From Phaeocystidibacter sp965659415 (lineage in GTDB: Bacteria; Bacteroidota; Bacteroidia; Flavobacteriales; Schleiferiaceae), in assembly GCA_965659415.1 (NCBI GenBank), contig CBFHVA010000007.1, positions 1 to 64,000 on the forward strand: a DNA stretch of 64,000 bases. The letters run 5' to 3'. The notes beneath the pieces were generated by a model. It did not search any database, was not told the DNA's origin, and saw only the letters and a program-made list of their open reading frames with translations. The position numbers were made by a program, and so were the translations under genes. Shown in pieces: positions 35,039 to 43,558 of this stretch (its first letter is position 1; each line of letters starts with the position of its first letter).

Positions 35039-36025
35039 TTATCGAATAATGTTCAGGGCAGATTCCAACTGCTCAGAAATCTGATGAGCCACTTCTAGTG
35101 CGCTGTACCCGTCTTCTAACGGAACTTCTGTAGGTGTGTTGCTTTGAATGGCAATCGCTAGGGCTTCCAATTCGTCTTTGATTGCATTCCCTTCTTTTAC
35201 ACCCGGCTTTTCAAAGTAAATCTGCTTCTTCTGCCCATCGGGAAGATCAAGAACCATGGCGTATGGATTATCTCCTTCGCCCTCGAACGTCTTCATTCGC
35301 ACAATTTCAGCACTCTTCTCGAAGTAATCTACAGTGATGTAGGCATCCTTTTGGAACATGCGTGTCTTGCGCATGGTTTTCATCGAAATTCTTGAAGCCG
35401 TTAGATTCGCGACACATCCGTTGGCAAACTCGATTCGTGCATTGGCGATATCCGCTGTATCACTAACAACAGCAGCACCACTAGCTGAAATTCGCTTAAC
35501 TGAAGAGTTGACCACAGAAAGCACACTATCAATATCGTGAATCATCAAATCCATAACCACGGACACATCCGTACCCCGAGGGTTAAATTCGGCTAGGCGA
35601 TGATTTTCAATAAACATAGGTGATTGTATAAACGGTTGAGCGGCCTTAAAGGCTGGGTTGTACCGTTCCACATGGCCTACTTGAGCTTTAATTCCAGCCT
35701 CCTCAGCTAGTTTGATCAGCTGCCGTGCTTGATCTAACGTTTGGGTAATGGGCTTCTCAATGAATACGTGCTTTGAGTTGCGAATGGCGGTCACTGCACA
35801 GTCGAAGTGAGAAAGAGTAGGAGTAACAATGTCCACTACATCCACATGTTCGACTAATTCTTCGATGGTATCAAATCTCCTAAGCCCGCCGTCAACCGAG
35901 GCAGCTGCCTCATCATTAGGGTCGTAAAATCCCACGAGTTCATATGTTTCAGGAAGTAAACCAATACACTTGATGTGAATCTTTCCCAAATGTCCTGCGC
36001 CTAGGACCCCAATTTTTAGCGGCAT
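35039..36025 (-). CDS. Gfo/Idh/MocA family oxidoreductase
   Basis: A 328-aa NAD(P)-dependent oxidoreductase: Rossmann motif IGVLGAGHLGKIHIKC (~4-19), the EKP motif in HVFIEKPITQTLDQA, and a C-terminal substrate domain with VGHVERYNPAF and MDLMIHDIDSVLSVV. The layout matches sugar-nucleotide dehydrogenases. First gene of the operon with lipoprotein and sugar transferase, so a nucleotide sugar is the likely substrate. Confidence 0.82.
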   Translation of the reverse strand: MPLKIGVLGAGHLGKIHIKCIGLLPETYELVGFYDPNDEAAASVDGGLRRFDTIEELVEHVDVVDIVTPTLSHFDCAVTAIRNSKHVFIEKPITQTLDQARQLIKLAEEAGIKAQVGHVERYNPAFKAAQPFIQSPMFIENHRLAEFNPRGTDVSVVMDLMIHDIDSVLSVVNSSVKRISASGAAVVSDTADIANARIEFANGCVANLTASRISMKTMRKTRMFQKDAYITVDYFEKSAEIVRMKTFEGEGDNPYAMVLDLPDGQKKQIYFEKPGVKEGNAIKDELEALAIAIQSNTPTEVPLEDGYSALEVAHQISEQLESALNIIR

Positions 36026-36038
36026 ACCTGTAGAAGTT

Positions 36039-36068
36039 TGCGCTCAAAGGTAAGGTAAAATGAGCGCA
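36039..36068 (-). promoter_or_regulatory. Promoter -7 box inside a perfect 8-bp inverted repeat
   Basis: TACCTTTG on the minus strand (36052-36045) is an exact -7 box. It lies within TGCGCTCA (36039-36046) - N14 - TGAGCGCA (36061-36068), a perfect 8-bp inverted repeat. A repressor bound there would cover the promoter of the dehydrogenase/sugar transferase operon. Confidence 0.55.
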
Positions 36069-36134
36069 CAGATTGAGTTGAGAATAAGCTTGATTTGAAC
36101 GAAGGTTTGTTAATTTCGTGTCCGTCGAAATACC

Positions 36135-36782
36135 ATGAGAAAAGATACTCCCAAACATCAAGGCCTACGCAAGCAATTAGCCGATCTGCTTAGGGAAAAA
36201 GGCATCCAAAACGAAGATGTGCTTAGTGCAATTTCTCGTGTACCTCGTCATTTGTACGTTGATTCTTCGTTCGAGCAATTTGCATATAAAGATCAGGCAT
36301 TTCCCATCCGAGCCAATCAAACTATTTCTCAGCCATATACGGTGGCATTTCAAAGTGATTTACTGGATGTGCGTGAAGGGGATAAAGTACTGGAAATTGG
36401 GACGGGGTCGGGATATCAAGCGGCAGTCCTGTGCGAAATGGGGGTAAAGGTGTTCAGTATTGAGCGGCAGAAAGAGCTTTTCGATCATACAAGAGAATTG
36501 CTCCAACAATTGGGTTATCGTCCGACATTAAAGTTTGGCGATGGTTATAAGGGTATGCCTACTTATGCACCGTTTGACGCCATCCTAGTTACAGCTGCCG
36601 CTCCGGAAATCCCCAATGCCTTGCTCGCCCAGCTAAAAGTGGGTGGAAAGCTGATCATCCCAGTTGGTGAAGTGGGAGAGGTACAGCGTATGCATAGCAT
36701 CACTCGTAAAGATGAGAAGCAATTCTCACGGAAGGTGCACGGTGATTTCCGTTTTGTACCTATGTTGACCGATAAGGAATAA
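36135..36782 (+). CDS. pcm: Protein-L-isoaspartate O-methyltransferase
   Basis: A 215-aa SAM-dependent repair enzyme that methylates isoaspartyl residues of damaged proteins. Seen: ISRVPRHLYVDSSFEQFAYKDQAFPI, the substrate loop NQTISQPYTVAFQSDLL, SAM motif I VLEIGTGSGYQAAVL, VFSIERQ and DAILVTAAAPEIPNALLAQLKVGGKLIIPVG. Full length. Preceded by TAATTTCG (36104-36111), one mismatch from a -7 box. First of a plus-strand run with smpB and pyrD. Confidence 0.95.
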   Translation: MRKDTPKHQGLRKQLADLLREKGIQNEDVLSAISRVPRHLYVDSSFEQFAYKDQAFPIRANQTISQPYTVAFQSDLLDVREGDKVLEIGTGSGYQAAVLCEMGVKVFSIERQKELFDHTRELLQQLGYRPTLKFGDGYKGMPTYAPFDAILVTAAAPEIPNALLAQLKVGGKLIIPVGEVGEVQRMHSITRKDEKQFSRKVHGDFRFVPMLTDKE

Positions 36783-36796
36783 CGCTAGGGCTTTTC

Positions 36797-36804
36797 TACC
36801 TTTG
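36797..36804 (+). promoter_or_regulatory. -7 box of smpB
   Basis: TACCTTTG, exact TAnnTTTG, 7 bp before ATG 36812. The nearest TTG is about 29 bp upstream, too far for a standard -33. Confidence 0.45.
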
Positions 36805-36811
36805 ACCACGC

Positions 36812-37264
36812 ATGAAGAACGACGTTAACATCCAGAATAAGAAAGCAAGACATGATTATGAATTGCTTGAAACCTACACTGCTGGTATGCAACTCTATGG
36901 AACCGAAATCAAGTCAATTCGGCAGGGTAAAGCCAACTTGGTAGATAGCTATTGCTATTTTGAAAAAGGAGAGTTATTCGTCAAGAACATGCACATTGCT
37001 GAGTACGATCATGGGAATATCTTCAACCATGATCCAATTCGAGATCGAAAGTTGCTTCTTTCGAGAAGAGAATTGGATAAGCTCTCAAAAAAACTTAAAG
37101 ATCAAGGTCTTACGGTTGTCACATTGAAGCTTTTTATCAGCGATAATGGCTGGGCGAAGCTGAATATCGCATTGGCAAAAGGGAAGAAGCAACACGATAA
37201 ACGGGATTCGCTCAAGGAAAAGCAACTGAAGCGCGATATCGATCGAGCAAAGAGCTATCGCTAG
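36812..37264 (+). CDS. smpB: SsrA (tmRNA)-binding protein
   Basis: A 150-aa protein that binds tmRNA and rescues stalled ribosomes. Seen: NKKARHDYELLETYTAGMQLYGTEIKSIRQGKANLVDSYC-type OB core, GELFVKNMHIAEYDHGN, RKLLLSRRELDKL, and a basic C-terminal tail (KGKKQHDKRDSLKEKQLKRDIDR). Complete. Confidence 0.97.
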   Translation: MKNDVNIQNKKARHDYELLETYTAGMQLYGTEIKSIRQGKANLVDSYCYFEKGELFVKNMHIAEYDHGNIFNHDPIRDRKLLLSRRELDKLSKKLKDQGLTVVTLKLFISDNGWAKLNIALAKGKKQHDKRDSLKEKQLKRDIDRAKSYR

Positions 37265-37288
37265 GTCAATTCATCCACTTAAGTTGAT

Positions 37289-37296
37289 TATTTTTG
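37289..37296 (+). promoter_or_regulatory. -7 box of pyrD
   Basis: TATTTTTG, exact TAnnTTTG. An in-frame ATG at 37298 is only 1 bp past it, upstream of any plausible transcription start, so the real pyrD start is ATG 37313. Confidence 0.5.
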
Positions 37297-37312
37297 CATG
37301 CAAATATCTGGC

Positions 37313-38338
37313 ATGTATAAGTCCCTTATTCGTCCTGTTCTCTTCCGTATGGATGCCGAACGAGCCCATCACTTTACATTCAATACGCTAAAGTTGCTCC
37401 ATGCCATTCCTGGTGTGCAATTTCTTACCAGCAAGGTGTTCCGATATGAGCATAAATCACTAGAACGTGAAGTTTTTGGTATTCGCTTTCCGAATCCTGT
37501 GGGCTTAGCCGCAGGTTTTGACAAGGATGCAAAGTTGTTTGGCCCACTATCTGCTTACGGCTTTGGATTTATTGAAATAGGCACGCTCACACCAGTAGGC
37601 CAGCCCGGAAATCCCCAACCACGTCTCTTTAGATTACCTGAGGATAAAGGGCTCATCAACCGCATGGGTTTCAACAATGACGGTGTGGAAGCGGCCATTG
37701 AGCGCCTGCGTAAGCGCAAACCCGGACTCGTAATTGGCGGAAATATTGGTAAGAATAAGGTCACTCCAAATGAAGAGGCTACAAGTGATTACGTGAAATG
37801 CTTTGAGGCCCTGTTTGATTATGTGGACTATTTCGTGGTCAACGTGAGCTCTCCGAACACCCCTAATTTGAGAGAGCTTCAAGATAAGGAGCCCCTCACG
37901 GAACTGTTGAATACACTGGAGAAGCTCAATCAGCAGAAGCCTACTAGGAAGCCTATCCTGCTTAAAATTGCTCCAGACGTGACGGAAGGTCAACTCGAAG
38001 ATATCGTCCACATTATTCGTGATTCGGGTATTGATGGGGTAATTGCTACGAATACGACCATAGATCGCAACGGACTTCAAACGAATAAAAGCCGTGTAGA
38101 ATCGATAGGAGCTGGGGGATTAAGCGGAGCGCCGGTGCGCGAAAAGAGCACAGCCATCATCAAAAAACTTCATGAACTCTCCAATGGTTCCTTCCCGATT
38201 ATTGCCGTTGGTGGCATTTATACGGCCGCTGATGCTCGCGAAAAACTAGATGCAGGTGCAAGCTTGGTGCAAGTTTATACGGGCTTTATTTACGAAGGGC
38301 CCACTATGGTAAAACGCATTCTTAAAGGCTTGAATTAA
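37313..38338 (+). CDS. pyrD: Dihydroorotate dehydrogenase (quinone, class 2)
   Basis: A 341-aa FMN enzyme of pyrimidine synthesis. The N-terminal helices (MYKSLIRPVLFRMDAERAHH) are the membrane/quinone-binding extension of class 2. Seen: FGIRFPNPVGLAAGFDKDA, FIEIGTLTPVGQPGNP, RLINRMGFNN-type loop, the catalytic Ser in VVNVSSPNTPNLRELQ, KIAPDVTE, and VGGIYTAADAREKLDAGASLVQVYTG. Start chosen from the promoter position. Confidence 0.95.
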   Translation: MYKSLIRPVLFRMDAERAHHFTFNTLKLLHAIPGVQFLTSKVFRYEHKSLEREVFGIRFPNPVGLAAGFDKDAKLFGPLSAYGFGFIEIGTLTPVGQPGNPQPRLFRLPEDKGLINRMGFNNDGVEAAIERLRKRKPGLVIGGNIGKNKVTPNEEATSDYVKCFEALFDYVDYFVVNVSSPNTPNLRELQDKEPLTELLNTLEKLNQQKPTRKPILLKIAPDVTEGQLEDIVHIIRDSGIDGVIATNTTIDRNGLQTNKSRVESIGAGGLSGAPVREKSTAIIKKLHELSNGSFPIIAVGGIYTAADAREKLDAGASLVQVYTGFIYEGPTMVKRILKGLN

Positions 38339-38399
38339 TCCCTTTTTTCCAGGGTAGATATTGAGTACCTTCGTGTTGCCGAAGGCTCAAGGCAATACA

Positions 38400-39284
38400 A
38401 TGAAGAACAGGCTCAATAACCACATGGAAATTGTGGAATGCCCTCGAGATGCTATGCAGGGTATTCATCCTTACATCCCTACAGATAGAAAGATTGATTA
38501 TATCAACAGCCTTCTGGAAGTGGGGTTCCATACCATCGACTTTGGATCTTTCGTTTCTCCCAAGGCTATACCGCAGCTTCGAGATACACAGCAGGTGCTA
38601 AAGGGATTAAATCTAGAAGAAAAGAAGAGTCGCCTGCTTTCTATAGTGGCCAATATGAGAGGAGCTGAAATGGCTTGTGCCAATGCTCCAATTGACGATT
38701 TGGGCTTTCCATTCTCCCTTTCAGAAACTTTCCAACAGCGAAACACGAACAAGACCATGATGGAGGCATTTGACGAGGTGAAAGGTATCAGTGCACTAGC
38801 TCAGAGGCATGAAAAGCGCTTAGTGGTGTATTTGAGTATGGGATTTGGCAATCCGTACGGCGAAGCTTGGAACGTGGAGTTAGTAGAAGAATGGGCCGAA
38901 CGTATGATTAATGAAGGGGTTCAAGTCCTTTCTCTCAGTGATACGATTGGCACAAGTACGCCAGAAAGCATAGATTACTTGTTTGCCAATTTGATTCCTC
39001 GTTTTCCCAATGTCCAATTCGGAGCTCACCTTCACACAACGGTTGAAGCCTGGCATGAGAAAGTTGATGCCGCCTGGAAAGCAGGCTGTATTCGCTTCGA
39101 TGGGGCCATTAAAGGCTTTGGCGGATGTCCTATGGCAGCCGATGATCTGGTGGGAAACATGCCAACGGAGAAGCTGTTGAATTATGCTGCTAGTCAATCC
39201 ATAGAAACGGGAGTCAACGGACTGGCATTTGAATCAGCATACAACCAAGCTTTAAAGACTTTTCCTTCCACAATCGGAATTTGA
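38400..39284 (+). CDS. Hydroxymethylglutaryl-CoA lyase
   Basis: A 294-aa TIM-barrel enzyme of the HMGL-like family, which splits HMG-CoA to acetyl-CoA and acetoacetate in leucine breakdown. Seen: VECPRDAMQGIHPYIPTDRKIDYINSLL-type N-terminus with the metal-binding motif, GVQVLSLSDTIGTSTPE, GAHLHTTVEAWHEKVDAAWKAGCIRFDGAIKGFGGCPMA (metal-binding His pair and active-site Cys loop), and AADDLVGNMPTEKL. A TTG at 38361 opens the frame earlier but ATG 38400 begins the conserved region. It has TACCTTCG at 38366-38373 upstream as a weak -7 box. Confidence 0.9.
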   Translation: MKNRLNNHMEIVECPRDAMQGIHPYIPTDRKIDYINSLLEVGFHTIDFGSFVSPKAIPQLRDTQQVLKGLNLEEKKSRLLSIVANMRGAEMACANAPIDDLGFPFSLSETFQQRNTNKTMMEAFDEVKGISALAQRHEKRLVVYLSMGFGNPYGEAWNVELVEEWAERMINEGVQVLSLSDTIGTSTPESIDYLFANLIPRFPNVQFGAHLHTTVEAWHEKVDAAWKAGCIRFDGAIKGFGGCPMAADDLVGNMPTEKLLNYAASQSIETGVNGLAFESAYNQALKTFPSTIGI

Positions 39285-39287
39285 TTG

Positions 39288-39295
39288 TACCTTCG
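39288..39295 (+). promoter_or_regulatory. Likely -7 box of the cobalamin-regulated operon
   Basis: TACCTTCG, one mismatch from TAnnTTTG. Transcription would start around 39302, right at the 5' edge of the riboswitch, which supports the assignment. Confidence 0.45.
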
Positions 39296-39303
39296 CACTG
39301 TTC

Positions 39304-39455
39304 ACGGTGTCCCACCTAGGTGGGATTAAAAGGGAATCCGGTGTGAATCCGGAACTGTACCCGCAGCTGTAAGTCCCCTGTGTTCATGAGTACCATCGCC
39401 ACTGGTTTTTCCGGGAAGGCACTCATGAAGGACAAGTCAGAAGACCTGCCGAGAA
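39304..39455 (+). ncRNA. Cobalamin riboswitch (AdoCbl/B12 type)
   Basis: The conserved elements occur in order: GGTGTC (39306), AGGGAATCCGGTGTGAATCC and GGAACTGTACCCGCAGCTGT (39331-39370), the B12 box GCCACTG (39398-39404), GGGAAGG (39413-39419), and CAAGTCAGAAGACCTGCC (39433-39450) closing P1. CATGAGT (39385-39391) pairs with ACTCATG (39421-39427). No U-run follows, so translation is the more likely point of control: CCATA (39456-39460) can pair with TATGG over the btuB start codon (39495-39499). Confidence 0.95.
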
Positions 39456-39495
39456 CCATAAGACACAATTCTCTTCGGGAAGAAAGAGTAGTGGT

Positions 39496-41385
39496 ATGGC
39501 AGAATATAGCTGGATACATAAAGCAATTCTTTGTGCTTGCCTTTCGGTGAGTGCGTCTGTGGTGCATGGTCAAAACGATGAACGTGAGCTGCATGCGGTT
39601 GACGTGGTTTCTTCTCGATTGCAAAACGCCTTGACCACTGCAGATCTCAGAATAGATAGCCTTCCTACTCGCCAAGCAAGTGACATTTCTCTGGATGAAC
39701 AAATTCAAACTGAAAGCTCAGTTTATGTGCGATCTTACGGCCCGGGGTTAGCAAGTACAATATCACAACACGGTTTCAGTCCTTCGCAGACGGTTGTCTA
39801 TTGGAACGGACTTCCCCTTAACTCGCCAGCTTTGGGTCTGGCGGACTTATCTACCATCCCTGGTAATCAATCGGTTTGGATAGATGGAGGAGCAGGATCT
39901 ACGCAGTTCGGATCTGGATACATGGGAGGAGGAGTGCACCTCGAGCCAGAAATGATGTCCTCAAAAGGACTTCGTGTCTCCCAATCGTTTCAGTATAGAA
40001 CCAGTCATTTAATGCATGCTGCCACCAATGTGGAATATCGCTCAAATTCGACTCACCACGCTATTGCATACACCAAGCAATGGGGGAGTCAAGGGTTTCT
40101 TTATACCGATCTCTTTGGAGAAGAGTTAAATAGATTAGGAGCGGACCTAGACATAAATCATCTTCAGTACAACGGACGATGGAGAATGAAATCCGATTTG
40201 GTATCGTGGGGTGCATGGGCATCGCAAATGGATAGAGGCATTCCAAGGAGCATCTCAGAACGATATGAAGAAGGGGCTCGTCAGTTGGATGATGTGATTC
40301 GGGCCTATGTCCGATGGCAGCATTTCGAAGATACCTGGAGCTGGTCACTACAACAGGGATATTATTTTGAGGATCAGCGCTATATCAGTGATGTCCTAAG
40401 TGATACCAACATTGCCATAGGGCATTATTCTCAGGCTGATTTCCGCTGGTCGATCACCGAAGATCTCGAATTGAACTCTGCCCTAGATTATTCGTTTCAA
40501 GCTGTTGAAGGGAGCTCTAAAGCAACGAAAGGTGTGAATCGAGTGGGAGGGGCCTTGAATTTGAGTTATGCCTTGAGTCCTCACTGGGAGTTGGTTGGTG
40601 GGGCTCGACTTGAACATCAGCTCACTTGGACTCCGGTGATTCCTTCAATTCACCTTCGCTATGAAGATCAAGCTTGGGTAGGCATGTTGAGTTACCGTTC
40701 TCATTTCCGGTTCCCTACTCTCAATGATTTGTATTGGAATCCTGGTGGGAACCCCAATCTACTTCCTGAACTCGGACAAACCCTCCAAGCAGAAGTTGAA
40801 CCCGAAATGAATCTGGGAAGGAGCACTCTGGGCGTCCAATTGAGCGGATTCATCGCTGAAGTGGAAAACTACATCCTTTGGGTTCCTAGAGGCGGAATAT
40901 TTGAGCCTAATAACGTACGCAGGGTGAGAAGCTATGGCGCATCAGTTGAAGCGGAGCTCAGTGCGTATTATGGGGACCTTCACTACACGGCCAACATCGG
41001 ATATAGCTACACAAGATCCACGACTGTGGAAAGTGAGCGATCAAATGATCCCAGCATTGGGAATCAATTGATTTATACTCCGGAACACCAAGCAACCGCA
41101 GGTGTCCGAATCCACTGGAAACAGTGGTCGATGAGAACAGCCGCACAAGCATTTGGGGAAGTCCATACATCAACCGATAACCAATCACATCTCGCCATTG
41201 ATCCTTTTGTGGTGATTGACTTGGAAATGGAGCGACACTTTATCTTCAAACCATTCAACATAAGCAGTGCGGTGGGGGTGAGAAATGTCACAAACAAACC
41301 ATATTCTTTTCAACGCTATTATCCCATGCCTGGGATACAAGGCACTTTTTCAATAACCATTCAATTTAAACATGATGAAAACTAA
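39496..41385 (+). CDS. BtuB-like TonB-dependent cobalamin receptor
   Basis: A 629-aa outer-membrane receptor: signal peptide (1-25, ending VVHGQ), plug domain (~30-150; DVVSSRLQNA, ISQHGFSPSQTVVYWNGLPLNSPALG, VWIDGGAGSTQFGSGYMGGGVHL) and barrel to the C-terminus (PMPGIQGTFSITIQF). BtuB size, with no N-terminal carboxypeptidase-like domain. The B12 riboswitch directly before it supports corrinoid as substrate. A cytoplasmic-membrane BtuCDF is not encoded nearby. Overlaps the next gene by 14 bp. Confidence 0.9.
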   Translation: MAEYSWIHKAILCACLSVSASVVHGQNDERELHAVDVVSSRLQNALTTADLRIDSLPTRQASDISLDEQIQTESSVYVRSYGPGLASTISQHGFSPSQTVVYWNGLPLNSPALGLADLSTIPGNQSVWIDGGAGSTQFGSGYMGGGVHLEPEMMSSKGLRVSQSFQYRTSHLMHAATNVEYRSNSTHHAIAYTKQWGSQGFLYTDLFGEELNRLGADLDINHLQYNGRWRMKSDLVSWGAWASQMDRGIPRSISERYEEGARQLDDVIRAYVRWQHFEDTWSWSLQQGYYFEDQRYISDVLSDTNIAIGHYSQADFRWSITEDLELNSALDYSFQAVEGSSKATKGVNRVGGALNLSYALSPHWELVGGARLEHQLTWTPVIPSIHLRYEDQAWVGMLSYRSHFRFPTLNDLYWNPGGNPNLLPELGQTLQAEVEPEMNLGRSTLGVQLSGFIAEVENYILWVPRGGIFEPNNVRRVRSYGASVEAELSAYYGDLHYTANIGYSYTRSTTVESERSNDPSIGNQLIYTPEHQATAGVRIHWKQWSMRTAAQAFGEVHTSTDNQSHLAIDPFVVIDLEMERHFIFKPFNISSAVGVRNVTNKPYSFQRYYPMPGIQGTFSITIQFKHDEN

Positions 41386-42433
41386 ACTTTGGCTACTTAT
41401 TGCAGCTTTGCCTTTCGTTGTTGCCTGCGAAGACGATGATGACGATTACGATGATGATTTCGAATTCCAGAAAGGTGTATTTATTAGCAACGAAGGACCT
41501 TTCCAAGGTGGAAATGGCACTTTGACCTTCTATAATACACAGACGAATGAAGTGACCAACAATGTATTCTCATGGGTAAATGACCGCCCATTGGGCAATG
41601 TGGTGAATAGTGTCCATCTGTTCGATGAGTACCTTTATATTGTTGTGAATAACAGCGGTGTAGTGGAGGTGGTAGAAGCAGAAGATGCGGAATCAGAAGG
41701 CACACTTACTGGATTGCAACAACCCCGCTATGCACAAGGTATTTCAGAAGATGTGGTTGCCGTATCGGACTGGGGAACATCCAGTGTAGAATTCTACAAT
41801 ACTGAATCCGAGAGTAAGATGGCATCCGTCAACGTAGGCAACGGACCTGAGCGAATGTTGTTACGCGGAAATGAACTCTTAGTAGCCAACTCAGGCGGTT
41901 TTGGTCTCGATTCAACCGTTATGGTAATCGACATTTTATCTAAGACGGTACTGGACACGATTTTTGTTGGATACAATCCGAATTCCATGGCGACTGATGT
42001 AGATGGAAATATTTGGGTCCTCTGCGGAGGATATACAGATTGGCAGAACTCGGCCAACAACGAAATTGCATCTCTGTATAAGTTAAACGGAAACAACTAC
42101 AATGTGCTGGATACATTCAATTTCCCTTCAGATAAGCGTCCAACAGCACTCGTAAGCGGGGTATTTGGTCAAACGGTGTATTACCTCGACAATAACTACG
42201 GAGGTGAATTTTTCGGAATGGATGTAACAGGTACGATGCTTCCTACCACACCATTGGTGAGTGGAACGAATGGTTACGGCTTGGCAGCTGACCCTGTACT
42301 CAATCAGATTTACATTATGGACCCAGTTGATTTTGCCAGCCAGGGTAGAGTATACCGCTACAACATCAGTAATGGAAATATCGTAGATACTATTGCTGTG
42401 GGCATTATTCCTAGTAACGGAGCCTTCAATTAA
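41372..42433 (+). CDS. BtuG-like surface lipoprotein, YncE/DUF5074-type beta-propeller
   Basis: A 353-aa lipoprotein: signal peptide with lipobox FVVACEDDDDD (Cys ~19). The run of acidic residues right after the Cys fits the Bacteroidota lipoprotein export signal that sends lipoproteins to the cell surface. The rest repeats a ~45-residue propeller blade (KGVFISNEGPFQGGNGTLTFYN, QGISEDVVAVSDWGTSSVEFYN, SMATDVDGNIWVLCGG, YGLAADPVLNQIYIMDP). It is translated after btuB with a 14-bp overlap, under the same riboswitch. In Bacteroides, BtuG is a surface propeller that binds B12 and sits on BtuB; size, fold and context match. Confidence 0.8.
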   Translation: MMKTKLWLLIAALPFVVACEDDDDDYDDDFEFQKGVFISNEGPFQGGNGTLTFYNTQTNEVTNNVFSWVNDRPLGNVVNSVHLFDEYLYIVVNNSGVVEVVEAEDAESEGTLTGLQQPRYAQGISEDVVAVSDWGTSSVEFYNTESESKMASVNVGNGPERMLLRGNELLVANSGGFGLDSTVMVIDILSKTVLDTIFVGYNPNSMATDVDGNIWVLCGGYTDWQNSANNEIASLYKLNGNNYNVLDTFNFPSDKRPTALVSGVFGQTVYYLDNNYGGEFFGMDVTGTMLPTTPLVSGTNGYGLAADPVLNQIYIMDPVDFASQGRVYRYNISNGNIVDTIAVGIIPSNGAFN

Positions 42434-43551
42434 TTAAGAAGTTCAACTGTTTTCTTGGCTACGGTGGGAGCAAGTGCTACACCCATTCCACCTAGGCGAA
42501 CGGCTAAAATAACGCGATTGGAAAGCGCTCTGATGAGGGGCGCTTTTTCATTCTGTTCCCCAAAGGCCATGGTACCTGCCCATGTTGACTGCACTGCGAA
42601 GGCCTTCCCAGGTAAAATGATCGAATGTGCCATGTTCAATAATGCTCGCTGTATCGTTTCGGATGGTTCGCGCACGTCTGTTCGTTCTTTCATCGGATCT
42701 ATGTTTCGACCACCTCCAAGGAGAAGCTGGTTTCCAACATTTCGGAAATACCAATATCCCTCATCAAAGTGAAAAGTACCTCTGACTTTCAAGCCCGAAA
42801 TGGGCGCGGTTAATAGGATTTGTCCGCGTGCTGGTTGCACATCCTCCCTGGATATTAGTGATTTCGTAAGACCATTGGTACAAATAATTACTTTACCCGC
42901 CTTCCATTCAATGCCGTTTCGGTCTGAACAAACTCCGCTCTCCAAATCCACACTTTGAATATCAACCCCGTATTTGAAATCAACTCCCTTTTCACGCAGA
43001 CTCCGCTCGATTACTGCGCATAACTTTCCCGGGTGCAGTTGTCCTTCGAGTTGATTATAAAACCCTGTAGGATGCGTACTCATGCCGAACCTAGAGATTT
43101 CCTTATCTTCAGAAAAGGCCGGTTGTCCAATGTACTCAGTCAACTGCGCATTGAGATAGGGCAGTTGTTTTGAGAGTTGAACTACGGTTTGATCATCCTC
43201 TTTTTTAAATACCTCATATCCGCCGAAGGCCTTATAATCAAAGGATTTTGAATCAAAGTTCGACAGGTAGAACTGCAGTCCTTCGTATCTGTCTTTTACT
43301 CGACTGAAAGTCTCATCAGGACCAAATTCAGCGATATCAGAAATGAGTTCAGAAGGAGAACCAAAACATGCGAACCCCGCATTTCGGGTAGAAGCTCCGA
43401 AAGGAAAAGGTCCTCTTTCAACAATGCGAATGCGAGCACTTGGATTGCGCTCATGTAAACGATGAGCAGTGCATAATCCCGTGAGGCCAGCACCGATGAT
43501 TAAGAAATCAGAAGTACGAGCTACCGTGGTTTTCTCCCAATAGCTCAGCAT
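42430..43551 (-). CDS. FAD-dependent amine/amino-acid oxidase (DAO family)
   Basis: A 373-aa FAD enzyme: the dinucleotide motif DFLIIGAGLTGLCTAHRL (~15-32), ERGPFPFGASTRNAGFACFG (FAD pyrophosphate loop), a substrate domain, and a C-terminal RVILAVRLGGMGVALAPTVAKKT that closes the FAD site. It belongs to the glycine/D-amino acid oxidase (DadA-like) superfamily; the substrate is open. Starts 7 bp after the DUF6580-like gene in one operon. Its stop shares TTAA with the stop of the BtuG-like gene coming the other way. Confidence 0.82.
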   Translation of the reverse strand: MLSYWEKTTVARTSDFLIIGAGLTGLCTAHRLHERNPSARIRIVERGPFPFGASTRNAGFACFGSPSELISDIAEFGPDETFSRVKDRYEGLQFYLSNFDSKSFDYKAFGGYEVFKKEDDQTVVQLSKQLPYLNAQLTEYIGQPAFSEDKEISRFGMSTHPTGFYNQLEGQLHPGKLCAVIERSLREKGVDFKYGVDIQSVDLESGVCSDRNGIEWKAGKVIICTNGLTKSLISREDVQPARGQILLTAPISGLKVRGTFHFDEGYWYFRNVGNQLLLGGGRNIDPMKERTDVREPSETIQRALLNMAHSIILPGKAFAVQSTWAGTMAFGEQNEKAPLIRALSNRVILAVRLGGMGVALAPTVAKKTVELLN

Positions 43552-43558
43552 GAAAGTA

